Shown here: piece by piece, positions 33,091 through 46,527 of the stretch
How the letters are laid out: each line of letters opens with the position of its first letter
Position numbering within the stretch: position 1 is the stretch's first letter
Origin: Udeniomyces pyricola
Lineage: Eukaryota > Basidiomycota > Tremellomycetes > Cystofilobasidiales > Mrakiaceae
Length of the DNA: 64,000 nucleotides
Reading direction: 5' to 3'
Assembly: GCA_039545295.1 (NCBI GenBank)
Contig: BCIK01000001.1
Span: 558,001 to 622,000, forward strand
Made by a program: the position numbers and the translations under genes
Notes under the pieces: model-generated
Seen by the model: the letters and a program-made list of their open reading frames with translations, nothing else
Told to the model about the DNA's origin: nothing
Database searches by the model: none

Positions 33091-35307
33091 TCAGGTCAAC
33101 CGATCGATCGATCGATCGATCAAGGGTGGCCGGCGGCAAGGCCGGCAAGGCAGCGCAGAAAAGCTAGAAATGAGAGAACTCTGTCGGAGAAACCTTGTTA
33201 GCTCACGAACCTTGAGCCGACAACACTGCTCTGCGCCAACCATCACGATTACTTCCTGCACCGCAGCCATCGATATATTCTTGGTCGACAGGAAGGAAGG
33301 TGGCGGAGGGGTCGAAGGCAAAGCGCGCTCGGGCTCGTCGTCTTCTGCCTCTGAGTCGTCCGAGCTCTCGGCCGACACTGTCGGTTTATCACTAGTATTG
33401 TCTCTTGGGCGAGCCGTACTGCTGACTGATGCAACCGGCGTGATAGGAAGCGGGGGTGGCGATGCAAAAGAAAAGTATCCGGTCGGGCGAGCTTCAAGAT
33501 GGGGAACAAGTGGAGCTAAAGGGTGATAGACGTTTGTTTCCTGGTTGGAGCGAAAGAACGGTGAAAGAAAGAGAGCACTCGTCACAGCGTGAGCACGGCC
33601 GGTCGCAAATGCATCTGGGATGGCTAGCGACAGCTTCGGCCAAGGAATGGACCGTCGCGAAGAAGGGATGCTCGTGGGGTACTCACGGGGTCAAGCAGCT
33701 GGGCTGGTTTGAAGTCACCCTTGTACCTCATCTTAGGAATTTTGTGGATGTAGTAACCTTGAAGCAAAGGATGCGAGTGCAAATGCCAAAGGGATTAGAC
33801 GAGCAAGGACGAAATAAGCGATGTCTGCCAACTATTCGTCGAAGTTGGTGTTGACATACGGCGACATGGCCATCGACTGAGTAACCGATGAGAAAGAAAG
33901 ATGCTTACCAAGATAGACATACTTCGCTTCAACCACTCCCGCCGCCACCATCTTTTGCGAGAGGCCAATTTCTCTAAGGACGCTCAGCTATAGAACGGGA
34001 ACCAATCGACTCGCTTAGGCCCGCACATCGACATCTACATTGTATGATATGAACATATCAGGACTCACAGTACCCCACCCTTGATCGCCTTTGTCTGGCG
34101 AGTAAACAAAATACACCGACGACACTCCCGACGGCACGATGTCGAGAACAGAAAAGCCGACGATCTCGTCGTCGAGCCAATACAGCAGATGCCACGTCCC
34201 GTAATGTTCCGGGAGACCAAGCTCGTCCAGTCTCTTCTTCCTGGCCGATGAGGAAAGGGCTCGAGGCAGAACAGAGGCAGGATACGGAATCGATGGCGTC
34301 GAGAGGGGCGATGTACAGAGGAAGCGCTTGAACGAGTCGAGTGAGAGAGAGCTTGAAGTTGGCGAGTCCCCATGGATTTTGGTTTGATATTTGACATAGA
34401 GTGGATGTACATCAGGATGAGGAGGAGAAGAAGCATGAAGGGAGGTACGGAACGTATGGGCAGATTTCTGCTCAGTCGAAGAAGCTGCCGCGGTCGATAC
34501 AGAGGCCTCGAGGCTTGCAAGCAGATTGAATGGCTGATTGTGGCGTCCTTTGCCCGGTTTTCTGCAGCAGCAGAAGGAAGAGACTGAATATGTATCAGAA
34601 GAGTCACGTATTTACGCAGTCAACTCATTGCAAGGTGCATCAGAAACATGTGTACCTGATAGGCGGGTGATCGGTCGAGTCGGTAAGAAGCCATCGATTG
34701 AACCTATTCTCCAGCTTTTTCGCGTGTCGCCCAGGACGGTACGCCTCGGAGGCAAGTCGAATTGTAAGCTGAGGGCAGCATGTACGGGCGATGTCTGGGT
34801 GATAGAGATACATCCTGTTGAGAAGCAATCAGAGACGTGATGCGGTTTCGGTGAGTTTGGTTATCCCTGCAATGAGCTCTATATTCGTCGATTATCAAGT
34901 GAAGGTCGGCCCCAGACTCACCCTGATCTTCTCCAACCTCTGTTCATGAGCATATCATAAACTTCGACAGAAAGCTGGTGAGCCCTGTCAGATCACAGGT
35001 AACAGACCAAGCGTGTCAAGGGCTGCGGAACACGTCGGATTGTCCAGACGGCGTCATACATGCTTGGACAAAGGACGGACCAGAAGCCATAACTGGCACT
35101 TGATTTGGATTGTGACCTCTTGCCCTTGGGAGAGCAGTATCCACACGTCGAGTGGCTGTACCCTGGACGAGAGAAGGATCGAGATCGTGTAAGAGAGGGA
35201 TTAGTCCCGTCAGGACGACGTCACTTTCAGGGGGATGTGCTTCGATTCCAGGAACAAATGGTACCCAGTGGCTTACCGATGGGGGAGATGATGGAAGGCT
35301 CTGGCAT
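33091..35307 (-). CDS. ATE1: Arginyl-tRNA--protein transferase ATE1
   Basis: Eight exons, 35277-35307, 35060-35162, 34922-34984, 34656-34814, 34069-34561, 33909-33987, 33687-33757 and 33091-33540, total 1449 nt, 482 residues. N-terminal motifs: YSHSTCGYCSPKGKRS with the regulatory Cys pair, LMNRGWRRSGMYLYHPD and IARTCCPQLTIRL. The catalytic half has HPLYVKYQTKIHGDSP, FKRFLCTSPL, HYGTWHLLYWLDDEIVGFSV, SSVYFVYSPD, SVLREIGL, YVYLGYYIHKIPKMRYKG and the conserved LLDP. The enzyme adds Arg from Arg-tRNA to N-terminal acidic residues and feeds the Arg/N-degron pathway. The N-terminus MPEPSIISPIG is short before the Cys motif, as usual. The last exon carries an acidic insert (SSDDSEAEDDEPE), and its final codons come from a GATC repeat. 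Confidence 0.95.
33097..33122. repeat. GATC tandem repeat at the ATE1 3' end
   Basis: Five to six ATCG/GATC units in tandem. They encode the IDRSIDR end of ATE1 on the minus strand. Confidence 0.9.
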
Positions 35308-35515
35308 GAGATAAGGTGGTGATGGGGATATAGTCTGGGTGGCTGTCGCACGTTGGTCGATGGCTATGAATATATGAATGCAGGTTGGTCGATGAAACCG
35401 GGTGGATGATCGATGATCAGTCAGATCGATCCGAGTCGCGTCCCCTAATACAGACGCCTCGGCCAAGGATGGTTCGCCCTTTACTTTGACGCGTCCCATC
35501 TAGCTTGCCAGCATC

Positions 35516-37575
35516 ATGTCCTCTGCCTCGTCCTTTTCTGTCAAGCGACACTCTGCTTTTCTCGTCAGATGTCTTCGAGGCATGCCTGCCGAGGCTACCT
35601 CTCTTGATTCCAATCGGTGCGCCTCCCTCGCCTTTACGTCTTTTCCTCCCTTACGTCGGGACTTTCTCGGCCACCTGCTGCCTGCTGTCTGTTACCAGCC
35701 TCATCTCGCATCATTCCTTGTCTTCGGCCAACGCTAATTCAATGTCCTATAGAATGACACTTGCCTACTTCTTGCTCGCATCTCTCGACCTACTTGGGAC
35801 CCTCCAATCGAGCACAACCACACAAGAACGCGAGGGTTGGATCGAATGGGTCTGGGAGCAGCAGACGCGTACGTCCGGCACAGTCCCCGACCCAAGGCAA
35901 ATCAAGCATGTGTGCTCCTTTCATGCGTGACTGACATTAAGACTCGTGGTATACTCCTCATCTACTTTGCAGCTCTGGGTGGCTTTCGGGGAGCTCCGTT
36001 TACTGGACCGTTCCCATCATGCGAATCGGTAGGGACTGATTCGGTTGAGCCTTACTCGTTTCGGCTAGACCTTATTTCTGTATACTAACAATCAAGTCTC
36101 CATCTCTTTCTTTCGATCAACTTCATCTCTTGTGATTGCTCTGATTTTGCTCTGTCCTCAGCCGGAACCCAATCTATGTTCGGTCCAAGCTCACCTCGCC
36201 TCATCATACACCGCGCTTCTCATCCTCGCTCTACTCCGAGCCCCACTGGACCGGCTAAATCGAGCAGGACTGTTGAGTTTCGTGAAATCATGCCAGTACC
36301 CTGATGGATCGTGAGTGAACATATATATTCAGGCCTACTGACGATCCACTTGAGCATACTCTCATCATCCTCTTCCCTCCTGTACGGCTCGTTTTGGCGC
36401 GCAGGTTTTCGCCGTTAGGTCGGGAGATGAACGCGGAGCGAGATGTCAGGATGGTCCTTTGCGCGTGTGTGATTTCCGAGGTTCTGAACGATTGGAGTGC
36501 GGTCGACATTCTCAAGTCGAGAGACTTTGTACTAGCCTGTCAAGTGAGACTCCCATACATCTCTTCTCAAGCTGTTGTATGCACTACACCATGATGGAGC
36601 ATGCTGATACTCAACTCACCGCACCGTTGTCTTCTTTGATCCACTGCAGACATACGAGGGAGGTTTCGGTCAACGTCCAACACAAGAGGCTCAGGGTAAG
36701 ATGCTCCGTCCGAGCCGATGGCACAGAACGTTGTTTGAAGGGACTAAGCGCCAATGTGTTGGTTGTTTTGTTCTGCTTCGTTTTGTTCTCCAGGTGGCAC
36801 GACCTATTGCTCTCTTGTTTCCCTCAAATTGCTGTCCTCGGCATTGTCGCCGCCCAGTTCATCGCTCCTGCCGCCTCGTGTCGCGCGACAAACCATCTCC
36901 TGGCTGCTGCACCGCCAAATTCCTCTCCAAACGCCCTCGGAAGCTCCTTCGTCGCTGACGAACAGTGATGAGGCGCCCCTGTCACCTTCATCCCCTCCGA
37001 GAGGAGGTGGATTCCACGGTCGTACAGGCAAAAAGGGAGATGCGTGCTATAGTTGGTGGTGTGGAGGCGCCTTGGCTGTCAGTCTCATCTCATACGCCCT
37101 CCCCTTTTGTTTTGCATCGAACACCAAAGATACTCACACACATCCTTCGCCGTGATTATGCCCACATGTAGATCCTTGGAACGCACGATCTCGTTTCAAT
37201 CAAGCCCAACCAGGACTTTTTGCTGCGCTGTCAGTCGCCTATCGGAGGGTTCGCCAAGGCCCCTCGCGAACGACCAGGTACGTCGTCTATCCCTCTAGCA
37301 TACGACTGGAGAGGAGTAGGATTGATCAGCCGTTGATGTCCCTTTTTCGGTTCGTTCGTTCTCTTGGACTCCCCTCTAAAGACCCCTTTCACACGTATGC
37401 ATCGTTGGCGTCACTTGCGCTCCTCGACCGGTTGCGGATCGAGGGAGAGGAAGAAACCACTTTGGAACAAGGACCGATTCTGAGGCTTGGTTTGAAGGAG
37501 ATGGACCCGATTCGAAACGTGGGACGCCAAGCCGGCGGATGGCTCGACGACGAGCGAAAGAGATTAGGATGGTGA
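35516..37575 (+). CDS. CDC43: Geranylgeranyltransferase type I beta subunit
   Basis: Nine exons, 35516-35616, 35753-35868, 35973-36028, 36162-36310, 36405-36543, 36650-36695, 36794-37077, 37172-37277 and 37382-37575, total 1191 nt, 396 residues. Prenyltransferase beta repeats are clear: SLDSNRMTLAYFLLASLDLL, EWVWEQQTPLGGFRGAPFTG, AHLASSYTALLILALL, FVKSCQYPDGSFSPL, DVRMVLCACVISEVLNDW, TYEGGFGQRPTQEAQGGTTY, GFHGRTGKKGDACYSWWCGG with the zinc-ligand Asp-X-Cys, and PIGGFAKAPRERPDPFHTYA with the third ligand His. The enzyme attaches geranylgeranyl to CaaL proteins such as Rho/Cdc42 together with the RAM2 alpha subunit. The GFxG variants fit GGTase-I rather than farnesyltransferase or RabGGTase. 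Exon 2 may extend slightly (QTRTSGTVPDPRQIKH is open), but the GTACGT donor keeps the phase. Confidence 0.92.
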
Positions 37576-37636
37576 AGTTGCTCGTTTGGTTTTGGTTGCT
37601 TTTTGATCTCTCAGACAAGGCCAAGGCAGATAAACA

Positions 37637-37650
37637 AATAAACCAATAAA
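37637..37650 (+). terminator. Polyadenylation signals after CDC43
   Basis: Two AATAAA hexamers (37637-37642 and 37645-37650) lie about 60 bp after the CDC43 stop. Confidence 0.6.
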
Positions 37651-37845
37651 ATAAGGCGAGGCAATTTGCATTTCATTGTACGAAAAGGAGCATAGTTAAT
37701 GCTCGGGGTTTGGGTATACGCGATGAGCTAGTGATCGGGTATGGCATAGGAAACGGCGAACACAGATACGGGCGAAACGTTGAGGAAGGGGTAAAAGGAA
37801 GAGCATCTAGGCAAGACTCGAGACGTATTTTCGAGCGCATTGGGA

Positions 37846-39836
37846 TCACCAGTCGTCCCACTCGTCGTCCTTCTTTGCAGCCTTGGCTGGAACAGCAGCT
37901 GGAGCGGTCGGAGTCTTGTTCAGGCTGGGTTTGTCGCCAAACACCTATTGAAGGCAGAACGACGTTAGAGTTCAGCATGGGATAACGGAAAGGAGGCATG
38001 GGAGAGCAAAACTTCACAGTGCAAGGATTTGCAGTTCGAGACACTGAAAAGCCCACTTACCGCCATGAAGTCATCCCCTTCTTCTGCCTCATAATCGTGG
38101 GCATTGTTTGAGTAGCCCGTCCCGTTCGAGGGAGCCCGCTCATAACCTCCGTAATCACCCCCTCCGTTGTTGTGGCCGAAACCCCCGGTTTGCCTGCCAT
38201 TCCCGGCCTGTCCTCCACCTAAGCCCAACTCGCCCAACCTGCCAACGAGATCCACACCCGCCCGATCCTTGACGAATCCGTTGGCCTGCTCACCCCACCT
38301 TCGTCCACCTTCGACGACGCCCCCCAACCCGTTTCGGAGATTCTCCTGCAGATGCGGGTCGTTCAGCTGCTCGAGGGCTGGGTCAAGGATGGTCTGCTGG
38401 ACGGTTTGCGTGGCGAGCGAGACGACGTTTCGGAAGAGACCCCAACCCTTGGATGCCGCTTGCAAGGGGTTCTCTCGCAGGTCGTCGATGGTTGGGAGGT
38501 TTTGGGAGGACAACGCAAAGGAAGGGTTCGAAGAAGAGCCAGAGGCGGAAGACGAAGGAGCTGGGGTGCTTCCAAAGCCAGCGTATTTACCTCCCTGACT
38601 TGGAGGGAGATCATCGGGACGTGAATCGTTGGCCGAACCGAGCGAAGCAAAGAAATCTTCGTTTTGGGCCTTTTGCCGGGCTCGCTCGGCATCACTGTTG
38701 AGCGCAGCGGACGAAGCCGATGACGACGAAGACGAGGGGTTGGGGGAGCCGTTGCCGAATCCTCGGGATCGACGCACACCTTGGGCAGAAGGCGCCGGCG
38801 AGGAGCTCGATGGGGGAGGGGGAGGGGAAGGGGACCATTCTTGCGGAGGGAGAGAGGAGACTGCTGCGAGCTGGATGCAATGTTCAGTGAGGTGTACAAA
38901 GCGCACGATTAGGTAAACAAAGCGTATAGATCAGCCTCTCGCCACGCTACTCTGATTTGAGCTTGAGCAGAGATTGACACTCTTTAAGATAGACAGTCGG
39001 TTGGTTGGTTGAGTCTTACCTTTTCCTTGTACTGCATCGAGGCGTGGCAGAAGTATTTCTCCTGAATCTTCATGCCGGGTCGGAACCCTCCGCCGTCGCC
39101 ATACGCCTTGACAAACCGCTGGTATTCGCTGTTGCCGCCGAGCTTCATTTTACGGTACTGGTCCTCAGTCCACTTGTCCATCGTTGCGCTTCGAACGAAC
39201 CTGTATCGAGCGTCAGAAGAAGCAACGACCGGGCCACGACGTGTAAGTCCCTCAGAGTGTCAGAGGGGAAAGGGTGGGAGCCGAACTGAGCCGAAACGGA
39301 GATGCGTCCTGCGGGCGAGGGGGACGAACGAGATATGGACTCCAAAACCGCGATGGACACCCGAGCATTCCAGACAGATGAACGTTCCAAACGATAGCGA
39401 ACACCATTGAGGGTTGGGGGCATCGCAGTCGTCTGAGCAGAGGGAGAAAGGAAGGCGTGGGACGTGAAGGCAAGATTCCCGGTAGGTGTTTCAGCTCACA
39501 CCGTTTCCGGACGCGTCGAGGGACGATCGAGGGGGGGGGGGGGGGNGGGGGGAGAGAGAAGAGGAAGCGTACTGCATGTAGTGTTACCGGGCAGCTTGAT
39601 GACTGTGGTCGAGTGGTATGAAAGTAGATCCGAGAGTGTATGCTGTTAGCTCTAGAGCTGACGGACGCGACGTCGGAGCGGTACATGCGATCACAGTACT
39701 AGGTAGAGTAGAGGACAGAACGAAGCTAAAGGGTGATGATGTCTTTTTAAAAGGATCGAGGCGAACTGTGAATGGGGGAAGAAAGAATGTACGCACGAGC
39801 GAGAAGCTCCTGCTTCTTGTAATTGTCGGCTGCCAT
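37846..39836 (-). CDS. GCS1: ADP-ribosylation factor GTPase-activating protein (ArfGAP1/Gcs1-like)
   Basis: Six exons, 39797-39836, 39573-39602, 39330-39432, 39020-39200, 38061-38870 and 37846-37944, total 1263 nt, 420 residues. The ArfGAP zinc finger is rebuilt across four exons: [17 protein letters not shown] then [20 protein letters not shown], giving CX2C-X16-CX2C, followed by [20 protein letters not shown]. The rest is disordered with Ser and Pro runs, [20 protein letters not shown], and an ALPS-like stretch around [20 protein letters not shown] that in this family senses curved membranes. It ends KKDDEWDDW, a coat-binding type terminus seen in Gcs1/ArfGAP1. Expected role: stimulating Arf1 GTP hydrolysis on Golgi COPI vesicles. 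The second exon is only 30 nt. Confidence 0.93.
39546..39546. other. Ambiguous base in a poly-G tract
   Basis: One N interrupts a G homopolymer in an ArfGAP intron, probably unresolved run length. Confidence 0.9.
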
Positions 39837-40456
39837 GATGTGTAGAGGGATTGGGCGATGAAGGGTTGGTTGGTTGGTTGGTTGTTTGAACTGATGCAGG
39901 CTCAACGTTTGACGTTTGATGTTCGGAACGGGAGGCAAGCAAGCGGCCGCGGCTGTCGCGCTGTCGGCCTGTCAAGTGTCGGTCGCTCTTGCACATCACA
40001 TATTGAATTATCATTGATTATATCATGCATGATCTTACGATTCACCACCACTCAACACCATTTACACACGTTGTCCAGCTAGTAGTCGTACAATATATAT
40101 ACGAATATCATGACTCATATCTCTCACTCTTCACGTTGATTCTGCCATCTTTTCACAATACTAGACAACCGACTTCCACCAATCATACACAGACCACGCC
40201 CCTGGCTTCTTGACGAATTAATGTGATGATTGCGTAGCTAGGCCGCCGAACGGCATCCATCCATATATATTCACCGGCCGACGCCGTCGTCTACCCAGCT
40301 ACTCGTCCGTAGCCAAGAGTACGGGGGTTCGTATCGACCTCCACCTCGCTCTCTTCCCTCATCCCCTTCGGTTCTTCCTCTTCTCTACTTGAGTCGGCAG
40401 CCTTCTTCTCAGGCTCCACTGGACAGTCCAGTCTCGTCTCCTTCCTACCATCTCTC
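39837..40456. promoter_or_regulatory. Divergent promoter between the ArfGAP and exo-glucanase genes
   Basis: 620 bp between divergent start codons. GGTT repeats lie at 39866-39886 next to the ArfGAP start. TA-rich elements occur at 40095-40103 and 40262-40270, the latter about 190 bp upstream of the glucanase ATG. No coding signal supported. Confidence 0.5.
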
Positions 40457-42931
<2,475 letters not shown>

Positions 42932-43418
42932 GTGGTGATGACGGTTTAATCCAACGTCGCGCAATATATACAGAAATCCATGTAGTAACACTATCCTTGA
43001 TTTAGACATTCTTACACTTTTTTCCCCCCCTTAAATCCACCCCACCCCCTTCGCACCCTGTTCCATTTTTTAGACTAGACTGTTAGACATGCATAATTCA
43101 CGATACGTTTCACAAGTCTTGCCTCTACCAGAGTTCTCTGTTCTTTTCCTAGAGCCGAAGTTGGAGAAGCAAAAAAAAAAAAAAAAAAACGTGATGTCCC
43201 ATCGATACACAAGTTTGTTGGAAAGCGGTCACTACTACAGCCTGATCCCGATTTAAGGGGTATCATCTTCCTCGCTTCACTCCCTCCTGTCCCCCCAACG
43301 CCTGATGATTAACATCCCCCTTTACAATAGCACTACGATACTATCTCGTAAGCCCAACCAATATCTCTTGGCTGGAACCCATGATGCTTGCTATCACCAT
43401 GGGGGCTCATGATCTAGC
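42932..43418. other. Convergent 3' region of the exo-glucanase and NAD(P)HX dehydratase genes
   Basis: 487 bp containing a TA-rich element (42962-42971) and an A19 run at 43172-43190. No coding signal supported. Confidence 0.5.
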
Positions 43419-45773
43419 TTAAAGCATCGCCTCCCGTTGACCGAGAGCACCGAGACCTTCGGAAGTCGTCGTCGTCGCTTCGTCCGAGGAACTACCCATG
43501 ATCTGCTCGAAGCTCTGACCGACTTCGAGCATGACGTCTGAGGGACAGATCCGAAATCAAATCCAGAAAGACAGCCAGATGGGAGGGGTCAGAAAGCAAG
43601 GGTTTGATGAGGGCGTTGAAGAGAAGAACAAAGGAGAGAGAAAAAAAAAGAAAAAAAGAAGCCCAGATCAATTAGTGAAACCTTTTGGTTATACAAAGTC
43701 GAAGAGTTTCCTTCTGCTTCTCTTTTCCATTTCCCCCCCTTTCTTTTGGGTCTTGAGAGAGATGGACCGAATCGATACGTACCGGATGTCTGCATCGCCC
43801 GACCTTGCTTGGCGAAGGCGAGTCGGGATGCGTTTCGAGTAATGGTCGAGGCACCGTACTACATATGAGCATTGGAAGTTAAGAGGGAAGGTAGGGAACG
43901 ATGCGACCACATCGTGCAGTGAACACATATAAGGGATACCATTGTGTATCAGTGGCTTGCATGAAAGAGAACGCGATGAAAGGAAGGGAAAGAGTCGACC
44001 TGTGCGTGTATATGACAAGGAGATGAAAGGACAACTCACAGCGGCAAGGAGAGCGAGGGGTGCAGTCTTCTGGTCTTTGGGAGGAGGCGTCGGAGTGACA
44101 TCACTTAAGGTAGGCCGAATCACAAAAAGAGCCAAAGAGAGTTCATTCCAGTAAGTCTCAAGTTATCTTGAGTGGAAGAGAATGACTTGCGAGAGAAGAA
44201 GCAAAAAAAAGGCGGATAGACTGACTTGTACGCTCCCTCGGCCCACAGTCCAGCCCAAGCGGCCATGACGCCCATAGCGCCACTCAAGATATCACCCTGA
44301 CCGCCGCATCGCTTGAGTCCGCCCTTGGACTCGTTGACGAGATTCTTGGACTGGGTCTCGAGGAAAGGGATGGGGTTGCCGTTGGAGATGATGTCTATGT
44401 GGAAGATCCGGATTGAAATGGTGAGGCGAGACGAAAACGAGTGACAAAAGTGTAAGAGGTTTGCACGTGGACTGTATATATTACATGTGAGAGGAAGATG
44501 AAGTCCAATCGAAACAGAAAGGAAAGGAAAATGGCCTAGCTCACCGGAAGCTCCCTTCTGGACAATCGTCACATTGCCAAGGGCAGCAGCTAGGCGAGGG
44601 CACAAGCTGGCGGGGTCCTCATCTGCTTTGATGTCCTGCCAAGTACAAGCGAGTCATGATATAGAGAAGGATTAGCATCTTCGATGTGTCGATAGGCTAC
44701 AGCTGAGACGAGGTAAACGATAATGTGACAAACCATCTTCTCGCAGAGGCGCTTGAACTCCATGATGTTGGGGGTCTATCAAGCCAAAGAGTATCAGCTG
44801 CCAACATCCTCTCTTGACTTCCTAGCGAGGTCTCAAGCTGGTGACTTACGAGGATAGCCTTCTCGTAGCCTTTGATGATGTCAGGCTCGTTGGTTACAGC
44901 CCACAGGCCATCGGCATCGAGGACTACCCACTTCCCCATCTCCTTGGCAACAGCCAAACACTCCTTGCCCCACTTTTGCATAAAGTCATCCCTTCCGAGA
45001 CCGGGACCAATGACGAGCGCATGTAGACGGGAAATGATGCCTTCCAGATCGCTCTTGGAAGGAGGGGAGGACGGGTCGAGGATGGTATGGACAATGAGGT
45101 CGGGCGAGTATGCCTTGATGGTCGCTCCCGGTGCGGGTTGACAGATGACATGAGCCAAGTCAGCACCCTGATCAAAGTCAGAAAAGAGATAATCGCGTTA
45201 GCTCCTTGAGATGCGAAACGTATGTCGAGTAACCAAACCATCAGAAGAAGATCTCTCACAATCCGCATCGAGGCCATAGAGGAAAAGTAAGGTGCTCCAC
45301 AGTAATCTGCCGATCCTCCGACAACTCCAACTCGCCCTACACACACGAGACCGGTTGTTTCAAGTGCAGATCAATCGTTAGCTTCATGATTGAGAGAAGT
45401 CAAGAACGCAAAGCGAACAAGACAACGGCTGTGTAGGAATAAGAGCGCAGGCGGATGGAAGCGCAGGGAGAACGCACCAGCTTGACCCTTGTGAAGCTTG
45501 GAACTGTAGAACATGTAGTAGAGCGGTTAATTGGACGCTAGGAAGGGGAGAACAGAGCAGTCGCTTAGAGAGGAGCAAGGTCTCACGAGAGAGGAGGAAT
45601 AAACTACAGTTGACGCGATAAAGTAGAGTCGAGAAAGTGAGCATGCTAATTTAATTGTCTGGAATCTCAGTGACTTTGTAGTCGGGAATTGAGATTTGGC
45701 TGGTTCGATGGCTGACCTGCTTGGCCTGGGAGATGAGCTTGGCGTGCTGGGAGGCGTTAGTACTGGACGACAT
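43419..45773 (-). CDS. ATP-dependent (S)-NAD(P)H-hydrate dehydratase
   Basis: Eleven exons, 45717-45773, 45587-45603, 45478-45503, 45260-45336, 44850-45167, 44734-44775, 44545-44635, 44226-44394, 44040-44103, 43783-43858 and 43419-43537, total 1056 nt, 351 residues. The order of motifs is that of NAXD/CARKD: FIPPLSSKLHKGQAGRVGVV, GGSADYCGAPYFSSMA, GADLAHVICQPAPGATIKAY, VIGPGLGRDD, WVVLDADGLWAV, TPNIMEFKRLC, VTIVQKGAS, GGLKRCGGQGDILSG and a final YGASTITRNASRLAF. The enzyme repairs damaged NAD(P)H hydrates using ATP, the partner of the NAXE epimerase. Two consecutive exons are only 17 and 26 nt; without the 17-nt exon the reading frame cannot close. Alternative starts may yield mitochondrial and cytosolic forms, but no clear presequence is seen. 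Confidence 0.92.
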
Positions 45774-46527
45774 GAGGCGGATCGAGAGGCGGGGTGGCAG
45801 AAAGGCTGGCAGGGTGAGGAGGGTTGAAGGGCTGAAGGGGGTCGAAAGGCGTGGTACGGATGTGATGATTGAGTTGATTGATGCGTATTCCTTCCATCAT
45901 GATGCATGATGCGTCAAGGAAGTGGAGGCCGCGGAGGGGTCATCGGTCATGAGCGCATCCGCCATGACGTTGCCCAGACGGGCGGCCGAACCAAAATATA
46001 GCCATCCCGAGCAAAGCTCTTGTTTCGATCATGCCGTTTCGCATGATTCAGACATGGGCTCGTCGTCGATCATCCATCCATAGCTGTCTGCAGCATGCTG
46101 CAACGATAGCTGGCATGTCATTTTCGTACTCTATCTGGCAGATCTTGTCGATCCAAGTGAGATATCAAAGAACCCCGTCGAATGGATGCTCTATGGTCAT
46201 CCGTAAACGATGGACGAAAGACGATGGTGATTGCATGATCAAAGGCTTTTACATAAACCTTGATCGCGCAGTCGAGCTGATGCAGATATGGGCGCGCATG
46301 GTGAATGACAGGTTCCGTGCGAGTGCTCGTTATTATGACGTCGCTTCCGAGTCCAGGCCTCGTTGACTCCTCACTCTTATTTCTTGTCTTTCTCTTTCCT
46401 TTCGTCATCTCTCTCTCTCTATAAGCCTCCAACCAGCACACTCCTCGCTTGCCGTTTACCTCCACACTTCAAATCGTCTCCCACCCAGACCCCACTGTAG
46501 CCCTATAGCCCCATTATTCCCTTCACC
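45774..46527. promoter_or_regulatory. Divergent promoter between the NAD(P)HX dehydratase and HAM1-like genes
   Basis: 754 bp between divergent start codons. The 140 bp before the HAM1-like ATG is CT-rich (46370-46520), like the histone H1 leader. An ORF at 46031-46366 has no family resemblance. Confidence 0.5.

Noticed and set aside
33097..33122. GATC repeats as a regulatory or restriction-like array
   Set aside because: A simple tetranucleotide microsatellite within the ATE1 3' end is the simplest explanation.
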